Notes: a model not told the origin generated them from the sequence alone. Shown: positions 52,653 to 62,509, numbered from the stretch's first letter. The stretch is DNA of 64,000 bases from Ga0077523 sp038324085 (GCA_038324085.1 JBBQHP010000021.1:9874-73873), one strand, 5' to 3'. A program made the numbers and translations.

Positions 52653-53291
52653 CGCACCCGCAGGTTGCGCGAGGTCGAAGAGTCCGCGCATGCGGTGAGC
52701 CCAGGCGCGCGGTGCGCGCGTCGGGTACGGCAATGAGGTTCAGGGAATGCGGCGCGCGCCGAGCCATCTCGTCGGAGATCCCGGGCGCTTTGCGTGCGCC
52801 TCGTGACATGGCGTGCAGGTGATGCCGCGGCGGCAGGGTCCCGACATCTTCCGAAGGTCTCGTCGCAGGAGCGGTGCCCGCACTGGATCCGGACTGAGAA
52901 CCGATTGATCATTATTTCCGGCGCGCCCGACAGGACGAATCAGGGCACTGGATCGAGGCCATCTCGGTCCCCTGAAGAGCGGGACACGACCGGTTGCCAC
53001 CCGAGGCGCCCAAGAGAAGCGGACGTTTGTCGAGTTCGCAGCGTGGCCGGAATCGCTTCTGAACAAACTCGCGGTTCCCGGGCCGGTTGCGCCGTATGCT
53101 CCGAAGGACCGTTGCCTTGTGAAGCTGTGCCCGTTGCCTGATCCCGTTACCGTCCGGGTAAGAATGCAAGCCGGGAAAGTCGACGCAATCGCGAAATCGA
53201 CAGTGCCCGCATCCGCGAAATGACGGACCGTTAGACTCGGCCAGTCGACTCCCCAACCCTCGAGGAACTGCGACCGAAAGCAAGGCAGGAG
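52653..53291. other. 639-base gene-free stretch before the TIR-WD40 gene
   Basis: No open frame here has a protein-like composition; the longer ones are Arg/Pro/Gly-rich in several frames. The sequence is slightly less GC-rich after about 53090. No clear promoter, terminator or repeat was recognised. It may hold the promoter of the downstream gene and possibly an island boundary. Confidence 0.5.
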
Positions 53292-56189
53292 ATGGCTGAA
53301 CTGTCGACGGATACCGTGGCATCGAGCCCCGCTGCGCAGGCGAGCAAGCGCACCGCTCCTGCGCGCAATTTCGCCGCGCGACTGTTCGGCTACGACGTGT
53401 TCATCTCGTTCGCGCTCGGCCCATCGCCGCGCGGCAGCCTCAGTTACGCCTCCGATCTCGCGCGCCGCCTGCGCGAGCGAGATTTCACCGTCTTCTTCAG
53501 CGAGGACGAAGCGCCGCCCGGCGAGCAGCTCGACACCACCCTGCTCAAGGCTCTGGATGGCTCCCGGCTTCTGGTGGTCGTCGCCAACCGGGGCACGCTG
53601 GCGGAGCCGCGCTGGGTCCGCAAGGAGGTGGAGGAATTCCGGCGCCGGCACCCAGACCGACCGGTGATACCGATCAGCGTCGGCGGTGCGCTGCTGGACC
53701 CGACGTTGGCCGGCCAGGCGCAAGAGTGGCTGGCCTTCCAGGACAAGATCTGGCTAGACGAGGCTGCCGACGCTTGCGAGACCGGTATCGCGAGCGCGGC
53801 TCTGATCGAACGCCTGGCGACCGCGCCGACCCGAGTCCGCTCGAATGTGTCGTGGCGCCGGGTGGTGCGCGGAGTCATTGCAGTGCTGGCAGCGCTGGCC
53901 ATCGCGTTGGGGGTCGCGGCCAAGATGGCCACGGATAGCGCGGAGCGGGCTCGCGCCGAGCTTCGCCGCTCGATATCACTGCGCTTGACCGGGGAGGCAC
54001 CGGCCATGCTCATGGGCGCTCGTGCGGGCGGCGACGAGCAAGCTGTCCAGCAAGTGCTGGTCGCCCGCGCCCTGGCGGGCCCGACCGCAGAGGTGGACGC
54101 GGCGATGCTGTCCACCCTCAAGGCCGTGCCGCACCTGAGCAAGATCGTCAACACCGGCTTGGCCATCGGCGCCATGGAGATCAGCCGCGACGGGGCACTC
54201 ATCGTGACGGGAAGGCGTGACGGTTCGCTTCAGTTCTGGAATGCGAACAATCTGCAGCCGATCGGGACGCCGCTCGACGGCAAGCAGGACGGCATCTCGA
54301 CCGTAGCGCTCAGTGCGGATGGCCAGACCCTCGTTTCGGGCAGCGAAGACGGAACGCTGCAGCGATGGAACGCGAACGGCCGCGAGCCGATCGGCGAGCC
54401 GTTCAAAGCGCACAAGAACGAGTCGCCGAGCTGGGCGGAGCTTGGCGTGCAGACCGTGGCGATCAGTCCGGACGGCTCGCGCATCGCGTCTAGCGGTTGG
54501 GACTGGACGCTGAGACTCTGGGATGCGAAGACCGGAAAGCAGGACGGTGCGCCGTTGATGGAACAGGAAGGCGATGTCTACTCCGGCCTGGCGTTCAACA
54601 AGGATGGATCCCGCATCGTCGCCGCCGGCAACGACCCCATGCTCCGCCTATGGAACGTGCAGACTCGTCGAGTGATCAGCCGCCTCGACATGAGCGATAT
54701 CCTGAAAGGCAACGACGACGTCGTGAGCGTGGCGTTCAGTCCATCGAGCCCCGACACCTCGATCATCGTCGCCGGTACCAGGCAACAAGGTGTGTGGCTC
54801 TGGAATGCGCGAACCGGACAGCGCACAGTCCTCGAAGGGAAACCGCCTGGGAACATCGCCACTGTCGCTTTCAGTGCCGACGGAACGCGCATCCTCGCAG
54901 GCACGGAAGAAGGCATTGTGCAGATGTGGGATGCAACCACACGCAAGCCGATCGGCGCACTGTCGACAGGTGCCAAGGACTCCCAAACGCGGGTCGCGTT
55001 CAGTGCAGATGGCGCACGCGTCGCCTCGGGCGACGAGGACGGAAGGTTGCGGCTGTGGGACACAGCCGGCGCGCATTCGATGCTCACCGTGCTGAGTGCG
55101 GGCAACAAGCCGGAGCGAGACGCCGTGTTCGGCGCCACCGGCGCGCTCATGGCCGTTCGTCGCGACGATGGCAAGACCGAGTTGCGGAGCACAAAACGCG
55201 GACAATTGATCCGCGCCCTGGTCGGAGATCCGGCGAGCGGCGACAACCTCGTGGCGCTCAGCCCCGATGGCTCGCGCATGGTCTCGACCAGCAAGCCGGC
55301 TTCCGGTTCGGACACGGGCTCTCTCAGCTCGGGCGCCGTCATGCAGTTGTGGAACACCGAGACCGGCAGCCTCATTGGCGAGCGCATCAGAGCGGAACGA
55401 CACCGTTACTTCAACGGCGCTGCGTTCAGGTTCGACGGCTTGCGCTTCGTCTCGTACGAGCAGCTAGGGGAAACCTCGGGTGATTCCGCCTCTGCCGACG
55501 GCAGGCTGCAAGTCTGGGATGCAAACACCGGCAAGCCGATCGGAAAACCGCTCGAAGGGCACAAGGGCGGCGTGCGGCACGCGGCGTACAGTCCGGACGG
55601 TACGAAGTTCGCCTCGGTCGGCGTCGACGGCACGGTGCGATTGTGGAACGCGGATACTCACCAGCCGCTGGACGTCCCTGTCATGTTGCACGCCAACGCG
55701 AACGTCGTGGCGTTCAGCCCGGATGGCGCGCAAATCGCCTCGGGCGACGACTCCGGCGTCGTGCATTTGTGGAATGCGAACGGCCACAAGATCGGCATGC
55801 CGGCCACGGAACAGGTGCGCCCAGCGTTGAGTCTGTCATTCAGCGCCGCCCAAATCTGGAGCGTGGCGTTCACCCCCGACGGCTCCCGCGTAGTCGCTAG
55901 CAGCGATGACGGATTGAGGCTGTGGAATTCGCAAAGCGGGCGATCGATCGGCAGCTTGCCGCTCCCCTCACAAGAAAGACCGGTCTCTGAGGTAACGTTC
56001 AACCAGGAGGGGTCGCTCGTCGGCCTGTCGCGCACGGGCACCGTGTTTCTCTGGCCAGGGCCCACGACATGGGCCAAGCTCTTGTGCTCGAAGCTCACGC
56101 GAAACGTCTCGCGCAAGCAGTGGCAGTCGTTGGTGTCTCCGGAGATCGACTATCAGGTCCAATGCCCGGAGTTGCCGGTTCCTGACTAG
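53292..56189 (+). CDS. TIR-transmembrane-WD40 repeat protein
   Basis: A 965-residue protein. The TIR domain is at about residues 33-175: first strand YDVFISF (34-40), BB-loop region EDEAPPGEQL, and RWVRKEVEEF with E112 aligned to the catalytic glutamate of SARM1-type NAD hydrolases (WVxKE). One membrane helix lies at about 191-210, then a charged coil. From about residue 280 to 955 a long run of WD-type repeats follows (AISPDGSRIASSGWDWTLRLWD and kin, about 14 units, two propellers). There is no STAND NTPase between. Probably membrane-tethered, with the propellers outside or as the sensor; likely an antiphage NADase, by inference. Confidence 0.88.
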   Translation: MAELSTDTVASSPAAQASKRTAPARNFAARLFGYDVFISFALGPSPRGSLSYASDLARRLRERDFTVFFSEDEAPPGEQLDTTLLKALDGSRLLVVVANRGTLAEPRWVRKEVEEFRRRHPDRPVIPISVGGALLDPTLAGQAQEWLAFQDKIWLDEAADACETGIASAALIERLATAPTRVRSNVSWRRVVRGVIAVLAALAIALGVAAKMATDSAERARAELRRSISLRLTGEAPAMLMGARAGGDEQAVQQVLVARALAGPTAEVDAAMLSTLKAVPHLSKIVNTGLAIGAMEISRDGALIVTGRRDGSLQFWNANNLQPIGTPLDGKQDGISTVALSADGQTLVSGSEDGTLQRWNANGREPIGEPFKAHKNESPSWAELGVQTVAISPDGSRIASSGWDWTLRLWDAKTGKQDGAPLMEQEGDVYSGLAFNKDGSRIVAAGNDPMLRLWNVQTRRVISRLDMSDILKGNDDVVSVAFSPSSPDTSIIVAGTRQQGVWLWNARTGQRTVLEGKPPGNIATVAFSADGTRILAGTEEGIVQMWDATTRKPIGALSTGAKDSQTRVAFSADGARVASGDEDGRLRLWDTAGAHSMLTVLSAGNKPERDAVFGATGALMAVRRDDGKTELRSTKRGQLIRALVGDPASGDNLVALSPDGSRMVSTSKPASGSDTGSLSSGAVMQLWNTETGSLIGERIRAERHRYFNGAAFRFDGLRFVSYEQLGETSGDSASADGRLQVWDANTGKPIGKPLEGHKGGVRHAAYSPDGTKFASVGVDGTVRLWNADTHQPLDVPVMLHANANVVAFSPDGAQIASGDDSGVVHLWNANGHKIGMPATEQVRPALSLSFSAAQIWSVAFTPDGSRVVASSDDGLRLWNSQSGRSIGSLPLPSQERPVSEVTFNQEGSLVGLSRTGTVFLWPGPTTWAKLLCSKLTRNVSRKQWQSLVSPEIDYQVQCPELPVPD

Positions 56190-56296
56190 GGAAGTGGGTG
56201 GGAAAACCAGGCGCTTCAAGGTGAGCCGATTTCAAGCAACGGCTTGCGCAGAGTTCGCGGGGGCACTTGAAATACCGTGGAGCAAAAAGCGCCGGC

Positions 56297-56740
56297 CTAC
56301 TTGAGCGCGCCTGCCGGCAGCAGCAGCGTGATCCGCGGCCGGCAGGCATCGCGGGCGGTGCAAGGGTCTTCGCTTGCGAACTTCTGTCGAAAGTCGAACC
56401 TCGGCCAGCCGGCGTGGCCGCATTCGCCGGCGTTGCCCGACGGGGCGCAGTGGCCCATGGTATCGGCCGACCGGCGTAGACGAACCCAGACCAAGCTGTT
56501 CAGGCCAGCTCTAGGAACAACAAGCCGTTGTCGGGTGAATTCCTCAGCTCGCAGGATGTCCAGCGCAAAGAATTCACCGCCGCCTTTGTCATTGGCGAGG
56601 TCACAATCCGCGCTGATCTCAAGCTTCCGTCCAGGAAGCGGCCCGCCGCCCCCCCCTAAGATCGTGCCCTGCCAAATTTGCATTGACTGCCCTTTGAAAG
56701 GGTCAACGCCAAATCGTGTGGTTCGATCCTCCAATCGCAT
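56297..56740 (-). CDS. Hypothetical protein downstream of hsdR
   Basis: A possible 147-residue protein in the same direction as hsdR, 56 bases after its stop. Stretches such as KLEISADCDLANDKGGGEFFALDI and ILRAEEFTRQRLVVPRAGLNSLVWVRLRR read as plausible protein; the C-terminal third has many Cys and Arg and looks less so. No family recognised and no signal peptide. A longer plus-strand frame covers the same bases and reads worse. Convergent with the TIR-WD40 gene. Confidence 0.4.
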   Translation of the reverse strand: MRLEDRTTRFGVDPFKGQSMQIWQGTILGGGGGPLPGRKLEISADCDLANDKGGGEFFALDILRAEEFTRQRLVVPRAGLNSLVWVRLRRSADTMGHCAPSGNAGECGHAGWPRFDFRQKFASEDPCTARDACRPRITLLLPAGALK

Positions 56741-56796
56741 CCTGGTAACTGCCTTGCGGCGCCGCGCGCCAGCTCTGATTTGTGATTTGGCTGCGC

Positions 56797-59700
56797 CTAT
56801 GCGACTGCGCGCTGTCTTATCACGGACAAGACTTCGACCAAAGTCGTCACTCTGCTAGGAGGGAAGACACCCAGCGGCCCCTGCGAATTGATATCGGTGA
56901 ACGGCGACTGAAACAGTCGATCCGCCTCCATCACCCCGTTCAGAGTCAGTTCCTGCACAACCAGTTCGATGAACTCGATCTGGTCCGGCGTCGCGGTTGT
57001 CCCGCTCAGGAACTCGCTGAAGGCCTGCATCGCTGCCTCACGGTCCATCCCGACCAACGAGCGGATGAAGAGCCCGAGACCCTGACTCTTCTCCTTTGCC
57101 TCGTCGATGAGCACCTTCGTCCCGCCCGCCTCGACCAGCATCCGCTCAAGCTCAACGAGGTCGGCGGCAGTCAGCGGCTGATTCCTGCGAAGCCGCTGCA
57201 GCGACAAATGCGACTCGTGCGCCTTCAAGAACTGCCTGGCCTTCTCCTTGAACTTGCTCATGCTCAGGCCGGCGGCCACCTGCGGCAGGTCGACCCTGGT
57301 TGTCTCGCCGAGTTCGTCTTCGAAGTCGGTGTAGACGACCTTCTTTTGACCCTTCGGTATCAGCTTGACCAGGGCGCGCAGTCGGCGCCGAACCGTCTCC
57401 AGCATCGTCACCGTCACATCGTCCCACCACTCGTCGCCGGCCACGGCGCTGATGAGCATGATCTCGGCCTTGATCGCCGGGATCGCAACTTGGTCTTCCA
57501 GCGCGCTGGCGATGGACTGGATCGTCTGCTTCAGGCTGGCGAAGTCGGGCTTCGCCTGCAGGATGGTCAGCTGCGTGCGCAGCACCAGCATGTCGAAGCG
57601 CTTGGCCTCTTCGTCCTCGTCGGCCTGTTGCGACGGCAGGTTTGCGATGCGGTGGCCCAGTTCTGCATGGTCGTCGTCACTAAGCTGCTTCCACGCCTCC
57701 GGCTTGACGTACTTCTCGACGAACTGTCGCTGCGGCCTGACGACGAAGTTGTCGAGGTTCATCGCCACGACTCGGGCGCGCAGCAGCACGGCCGTCTCAT
57801 TCCGCAGTTGCTCCTCGGTCGGATGGCCGATGGCGTTCTTCGCGGGCCCGTCGCTGGCATGCGCACCGTACTTCTGGCGCTTGTCCAGCTCGGCGATCAT
57901 TTCCAGGCGCGCCTTGAACAACCGGGTCGACAGAGGCTCGCTAGATGAGCCGTCCGAGGTTGGCGGATTCTGGCTGAAGAACTCCAGGTTCTGGCAGAAG
58001 TCGAAAACGAAGAAGTTTGTCTTGTGCTCGCCCGGCCCAAACAGGTCCTTGCACAGCCGCGTGCCACGCCCCAGCATTTGCCAGAACTTGGTTTTCGACC
58101 GCACGACCTTGAAGAACACGAGGTTCACCACCTCGGGCACGTCGATGCCGGTGTCCAGCATGTCCACCGACACCGCGATGTGCGGCATCTTCTCCTTGGC
58201 CGAGAAGTCGTCGATGATGCTTTGCGCGTACTCGGTCTTGTACGTCACCACCCGGGCGAAGTGGCCCTTGTACTGCGGGTAGTTGACGTTGAATCGGTCG
58301 GCGATGAAGTCCGCATGATCGCTGTTCTTGGCGAAGACGATGGTCTTGCCAAGGCGATCGCCGCCCGCCACCTTCTGGCCCTGCGTCATCAGCACTTCCA
58401 GTGCCTTGTCGACGGTGTCGATGTTGAAAAGCCACTTGTTCAACTCTTGAGGGTCGACCTCCGTGGGCACGGTGCCGTCTTCGCTCCACTCCTTCGCGTC
58501 CCACTCTTCCTTCTCATCCTCCGACAGGTCGTCGTACTTGATGCCCTGGCGCTGAAACTTCAGCGGCACCGAGATGGCCACCGGCGGCACCAGGTGCCCG
58601 TCGGCCACGGCTTCGTCCAGTCCGTAGGCGTCGGTCGGCACGCCCGTTTCCAGGTCGAACAGCTCGTACGTGTTCTTGTCGATCTCGTCCTTGGGCGTTG
58701 CGGTCAAGCCCACCAGCAGCGAATCGAAGTACTCGAAGATGGCGCGGTATTTCTGGTAGACGGAGCGGTGGGCTTCGTCGATCACGATCAGATCGAAGTG
58801 ACCGACACCGAAGCGCCGTTGTCCGTCGAAGGTCTCATCGATCAGGCCCATCATCGTAGGGTAGGTCGAGACGAACACCCGGCCCTCGGTGTTCCTATCG
58901 GTGACCAGATTCACGGGTGCCGAGTCCGGCAGGTGCGCCTTGAATGCGTTCACCGCCTGATTGACCAGCGCCACCCGGTCTGCCAGAAACAGCACGCGCT
59001 TGACCCAGTTCGCCCGCATCAGCACGTCGGCGAGCGCAATGACCGTGCGCGTCTTGCCGGCTCCTGTCGCCATCACCAACAACGACTTGCGGACGTTGTC
59101 GCCTTCGAAGCTCGCGCCCACGCGGCGCACGGCGCGGTGCTGGTAGTAGCGCTCGATGATCTGGCCGTTCACCACGGTCTCATCCAGTGCCTTGCGGCTG
59201 GTACGGCGCTGAACCAGCAGTTCCAGTTCCTGCTTCTTGTAGAACCCTTGCACGGCCCTGGGCCCGTACATGCTGTCGTCCCAGATCCAGTGCTCGTAGC
59301 CGTTGGAATAGAAGATGACGGGCCGCTGCCTGTACATCGCCTCCAGGCAATCGGCATACAGCTTCGCCTGCTGCTGCCCGACCGTGGCGCTCTTCGTCGT
59401 TCGCTTAGCCTCCACCAGCATCAACGGCTTGCCGTCGTCGCCCCAGAGCACGTAGTCGACGAAGCCCTTGTTTTCGGCGTTCGGCATGCCGACAACCTCG
59501 ACCTCGAAGTTCTTCGCCGGGTTCAACGTCCAACCGGCTTCCTTCAGCAACAGGTCGATGAAGGCCTTGCGCGTCTCGGCTTCGGAATAGTCGTGCGTAT
59601 CGGGCTGCGCGCTGTTCGCCTTCTTGGCGGCGGCCACTTCTTCACGCAGCTTCTGCAGCTCGGCGTCCAGCGCTGCCTTGCTGGCCAGCACATCGGCGAG

Positions 59701-60204
59701 CTTCTGGTCTTTCTCGTGCAGCTGCGATGCCAGGTTCTGCAGTTGCTCTGCCGTCTGCGGCGTGGCCGGCGCAGCGGGCTTGGGCAGCAGCTCCGACTTG
59801 AAGCCCAGCCCCGGCTCCGGCCGCGCACTGCGGCCGTAAGTGCGGGCCAACCAGTAGCCGAAATGGAACAGCTCCCGCGTGGCCGACAGCGCGTCCGCCG
59901 CGGCCACCTTCCTGGTGCTGTGCACCGCCTGGTTGCCCAGGTCCTTGATGAGCCGGGCCTTGGTGAACAGCGCGTCGCCCACGCCGGTGCGAAAAGTGGG
60001 TTCGTAGAGCAGGGCATTCAAGTTGTCCTGGTAGGGCAGCTTGAAGGTCTTGTCGTGGGTGTACAGCCAAGTCACCGCCATTTCCAGCGCCCGCCGGGCG
60101 TAGAAGCACGCGGCGCGGGCGTCGCTGTGTGCACTGGCCTCGGCCCGGTGAGCCGCTTCGAAGACCAGCGGCCATTCTTTCTGCAGGAAAGCGAAGTTGC
60201 TCAT
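56797..60204 (-). CDS. hsdR: Type I restriction endonuclease motor/nuclease subunit HsdR
   Basis: A 1135-residue subunit of a type I restriction enzyme. N-terminal DUF4145-like domain (about 1-110), coiled-coil linker (about 155-205), PD-(D/E)xK nuclease with D near 249 and EAK near 264-266 (GFVDYVLW...MLVEAKRT), then SF2 helicase: Walker A MATGAGKTRT (about 378), DEAH box VIDEAHRS, motif III GLTATP, motif VI QMLGRGTRL, and a C-terminal helical domain. All catalytic motifs look intact. It cleaves unmodified DNA with HsdM and HsdS, encoded upstream on the same strand, but separated from them by about 2.3 kb. Confidence 0.95.
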   Translation of the reverse strand: MSNFAFLQKEWPLVFEAAHRAEASAHSDARAACFYARRALEMAVTWLYTHDKTFKLPYQDNLNALLYEPTFRTGVGDALFTKARLIKDLGNQAVHSTRKVAAADALSATRELFHFGYWLARTYGRSARPEPGLGFKSELLPKPAAPATPQTAEQLQNLASQLHEKDQKLADVLASKAALDAELQKLREEVAAAKKANSAQPDTHDYSEAETRKAFIDLLLKEAGWTLNPAKNFEVEVVGMPNAENKGFVDYVLWGDDGKPLMLVEAKRTTKSATVGQQQAKLYADCLEAMYRQRPVIFYSNGYEHWIWDDSMYGPRAVQGFYKKQELELLVQRRTSRKALDETVVNGQIIERYYQHRAVRRVGASFEGDNVRKSLLVMATGAGKTRTVIALADVLMRANWVKRVLFLADRVALVNQAVNAFKAHLPDSAPVNLVTDRNTEGRVFVSTYPTMMGLIDETFDGQRRFGVGHFDLIVIDEAHRSVYQKYRAIFEYFDSLLVGLTATPKDEIDKNTYELFDLETGVPTDAYGLDEAVADGHLVPPVAISVPLKFQRQGIKYDDLSEDEKEEWDAKEWSEDGTVPTEVDPQELNKWLFNIDTVDKALEVLMTQGQKVAGGDRLGKTIVFAKNSDHADFIADRFNVNYPQYKGHFARVVTYKTEYAQSIIDDFSAKEKMPHIAVSVDMLDTGIDVPEVVNLVFFKVVRSKTKFWQMLGRGTRLCKDLFGPGEHKTNFFVFDFCQNLEFFSQNPPTSDGSSSEPLSTRLFKARLEMIAELDKRQKYGAHASDGPAKNAIGHPTEEQLRNETAVLLRARVVAMNLDNFVVRPQRQFVEKYVKPEAWKQLSDDDHAELGHRIANLPSQQADEDEEAKRFDMLVLRTQLTILQAKPDFASLKQTIQSIASALEDQVAIPAIKAEIMLISAVAGDEWWDDVTVTMLETVRRRLRALVKLIPKGQKKVVYTDFEDELGETTRVDLPQVAAGLSMSKFKEKARQFLKAHESHLSLQRLRRNQPLTAADLVELERMLVEAGGTKVLIDEAKEKSQGLGLFIRSLVGMDREAAMQAFSEFLSGTTATPDQIEFIELVVQELTLNGVMEADRLFQSPFTDINSQGPLGVFPPSRVTTLVEVLSVIRQRAVA

Positions 60205-60253
60205 GGGCGGCTGCCGAATTGCTTATCCACCCAGCCGTCTGCAGGTGGTGCAC

Positions 60254-60484
60254 TCACGGGCGGGCATTGGCCACTTCCCGGCTCATGGCCGTGAAGCCTG
60301 GCACTTCAGATGGCTTGACCAGCCACACGGGCTTGTGGGTCGGGTTCGTGGCAACTCGCAGGGCTTCTTGCCGGGCCTGGGCGGCGGGCTGCCGGCTGGC
60401 CAGGAACGCCACGAAGTCATACACCTCAGCCTGTTGGGCCGCAGGTAGGGCCTGCAAGCGGCGGATCAGTTCGGCATGGTCCAT
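60254..60484 (-). CDS. Small DUF2281-type (antitoxin-like) protein
   Basis: A 76-residue protein. Its N-terminus (ELIRRLQALPAAQQAEVYDFVAFLASRQ) matches the DUF2281 pattern of leucine-rich helix followed by a short DNA-binding-like part found in some antitoxins. No toxin gene (PIN or RelE type) lies beside it. It sits 49 bases before hsdR in the same direction, so it may be co-transcribed with it. Confidence 0.65.
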   Translation of the reverse strand: MDHAELIRRLQALPAAQQAEVYDFVAFLASRQPAAQARQEALRVATNPTHKPVWLVKPSEVPGFTAMSREVANARP

Positions 60485-60553
60485 GTGGATCTCCCGGGGC
60501 GAACGTCTGTCAGATGGCGCGATTGTCGGCAGATCGTCTGGCGACTGTGCATT

Positions 60554-60694
60554 TCACAACGCACCGGCGCGGGCGTGATGCTGCAGGGCGGCGAACAGGG
60601 CGTCGGATGCGCCCGGCGCGGCGCGGTCGGCGGCTTTGGGCGTCGGTGCCAACGCCAAGGGCCACTCGGGCGGGAGGAAGGTGAAGTTGATCAC
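60554..60694 (-). pseudogene. Fossil joining an HsdR-like start to an HsdS-like end
   Basis: A 46-codon frame from a GTG. The start INFTFLPPEWPL parallels the HsdR start (SNFAFLQKEWPL in this locus) and the end DALFAALQHHARAGAL parallels the end of the local HsdS (DALFASLQHRAFAGQL), 12 of 16 identical. The middle is Ala/Pro-rich. Best read as a deletion relic of a related hsd locus; a real tiny gene cannot be excluded. Confidence 0.5.
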
Positions 60695-60833
60695 GGGGTC
60701 GCCGCGCATTCCGCACCCACGGCGCCATCGGCGGTTGGCGCCCGATTGCAATCTCCTGCGACGGGTTGCAAAGGCTGGACAACGACAAGTTGTGGAAAGA
60801 CAAGGAATTGTTGGCTTGTTTTTGCAACTTGGC

Positions 60834-62500
60834 TCACCGGTTTGAAACTGCATTGCCGGAGTTGCAATCCTCTGGGCGCGGCCCGGGGAACCAGCGAGCG
60901 CCGTTTTTGATGCCGATGGTGTGCGCCGCGTGCGAGGCCGCGAGTTCACGAAGCAACACCTGGATCTGGCTGCGCGGCAAGGCTGGCAGCACTTGGATGA
61001 ACTCCTTCATCTTGGAGCCCTGCGCCGCGTTACGCTGAATGTGCTGCAGCAGCAGCGCCTTGTTGGTGTCGCGGTCCAGGCCCTTCTTGCGCGTGTACAC
61101 GCCCTTCGAGCCCATCTCCTCGTAAAGCCGCTGCGCCAGCAGGTAGCGCGCGCCCTTGCCGCGGCCGCCGTTGCTTTCCACCGCTCCCATCTCCAGCAGC
61201 CTTGGCAGCCGCGCGCGCAGGGTATCGTTCAGCGGCTGCTCGCGGTGCAGGTGGTCCAGCACCAGAAAGTCGTGGGTCGAAAAGCTGCGCAGCGTCTCTT
61301 CGCCCAGCCGCTCCATGAAACGCACGAAGGCCGGATCGCTGACCAGGCCGTTGAGGCACAGCCGCACCTCGTGCGCGCTGGTGCCGGTGAAGTCAGGCAG
61401 CGGCTTGCCCTGGCGGATGGCGCGTTCGAACATCAGGTTCATGCCCTGGCCAGAGCGCTCGATCAACCCGCAGCGGGACAGCGCCTCGGCCAGCCGCCGG
61501 TTGCGCGGGCTCTGCTGGTCCAGCACGTTGGCCGTGGTGATGCCCGGCGGAAAACCGCCCGGGCTGACCACCTCCAGCCGCTGGGCGAACTGCCGCACAA
61601 ACACCGAGCCACCCAGCCGGTAGTCGCGGTGCGTCACTGCGTTGAGCAGGGCCTCGCGCACCTGCACCTCGTCAAAGGTGGGCACGTCCAGGCGGAACAG
61701 GCCGTCTTGGTAGCTTTGGCGATCATTGCGCAAGTTGATGCGGGTCCACAGCGCGTCGTGCCAGCCAAAGAAGCCCTCGCGGTATTCCTCGCGCTCGGCC
61801 GCCGGGCCAGACGCCTCGGAAGAGCGGTACTCGAACACCAGCTCGGCCTGCGCCAGGTGCCGGCCCAGCGCCGGTCGGGTGCCAAACAGGATCAGCGCCG
61901 CATAGGTGACGTCGCCGTCCACCAGCAGTTCGGCATTGCTCAGCGTTTCGGCATCCCCCCAGCCGGCCTTGCGTTCGTCGCGTGTCTTCTGCACCCAGCG
62001 GGCACGGAAGATGGCAATGGCCGCCGGCGACAGGTCGGCAAGCGTAGCCGCAGGGCACACCTCGGCCGAAAAGTCGGGGCCGGTCTCGGCAAAGATGGCT
62101 TTGAGTTCGGCATCGCCCAGGCTGGCCACGTCGTCGCCAGCCCGCTTGAGGTAGCGCCCGTCGATCTGCCAGGCCGTGCCGGGCAGGCGGCCGGGCACAT
62201 GCACGATCAAAACCCGGCCTTCGGGCAGCTTCAGTTCTTCCACCGGGATGCGATGCGACAGCCGCTGGTGCAAGCCGGCCTCGGTGCGGCCAGGTTCTTC
62301 AAACGCCGCCGTGCCCACCACCCCGCGCGGCCGGCGGTCGGTCACCCCCAGCACGATCTTGCCGCCGCCCTCGTTGGCCAGCGCCACGCAGTACTGCAGC
62401 AGCTTGTCGAAGTCGTAGCGCGCCTTCGCCTCCTTGAACCCAGCCGCGTGCCCTCGGGCTCAGTCAGCCATTGCTGCAGTTGCTCGGGCGGGGTGCGCAT
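60834..62500 (-). pseudogene. AlbA_2/HATPase_c_4 domain protein, frameshifted near its 5' end
   Basis: The expected product is a putative DNA-binding ATPase of about 555 residues: AlbA_2 (Schlafen-like) N-terminal domain, HATPase_c_4 domain with VREALLNAVTHRDYRLGGSV, and C-terminal winged helices. The ATG at 62500 gives MRTPPEQLQQWLTEPEGTRL. One base is then missing within the GGG at 62439-62441; the remaining protein continues in another frame from FKEAKARYDFDKLLQYCVAL. The downstream frame alone could start at GTG 62387 (517 residues) but would lack the start of the AlbA_2 domain. It lies between hsdS and hsdR, a known place for such genes. Confidence 0.85.
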
Positions 62501-62509
62501 GGGCGAAGG

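Noticed and set aside
56277..56858. Plus-strand 193-codon frame between TIR-WD40 and hsdR
   Set aside because: Overlaps the hsdR 3' end and a more protein-like minus-strand frame; Ser/Arg-rich composition typical of a shadow.
58024..60294. Plus-strand 756-codon open frame
   Set aside because: Antisense to hsdR, whose helicase and nuclease motifs prove the minus-strand reading.
60746..60867. Four TTGCAA hexamers within about 120 bases, one inside GATTGCAATC
   Set aside because: Spacings of 20, 56 and 40 bases are irregular and flanking bases are not conserved; could be chance, so not called as an operator.
60766..61038. Plus-strand frame with a protein-like start (LDNDKLWKDKELLACFCNLA)
   Set aside because: Only about 35 residues look natural, the rest is antisense to the AlbA_2 gene, and no ribosome site is present.
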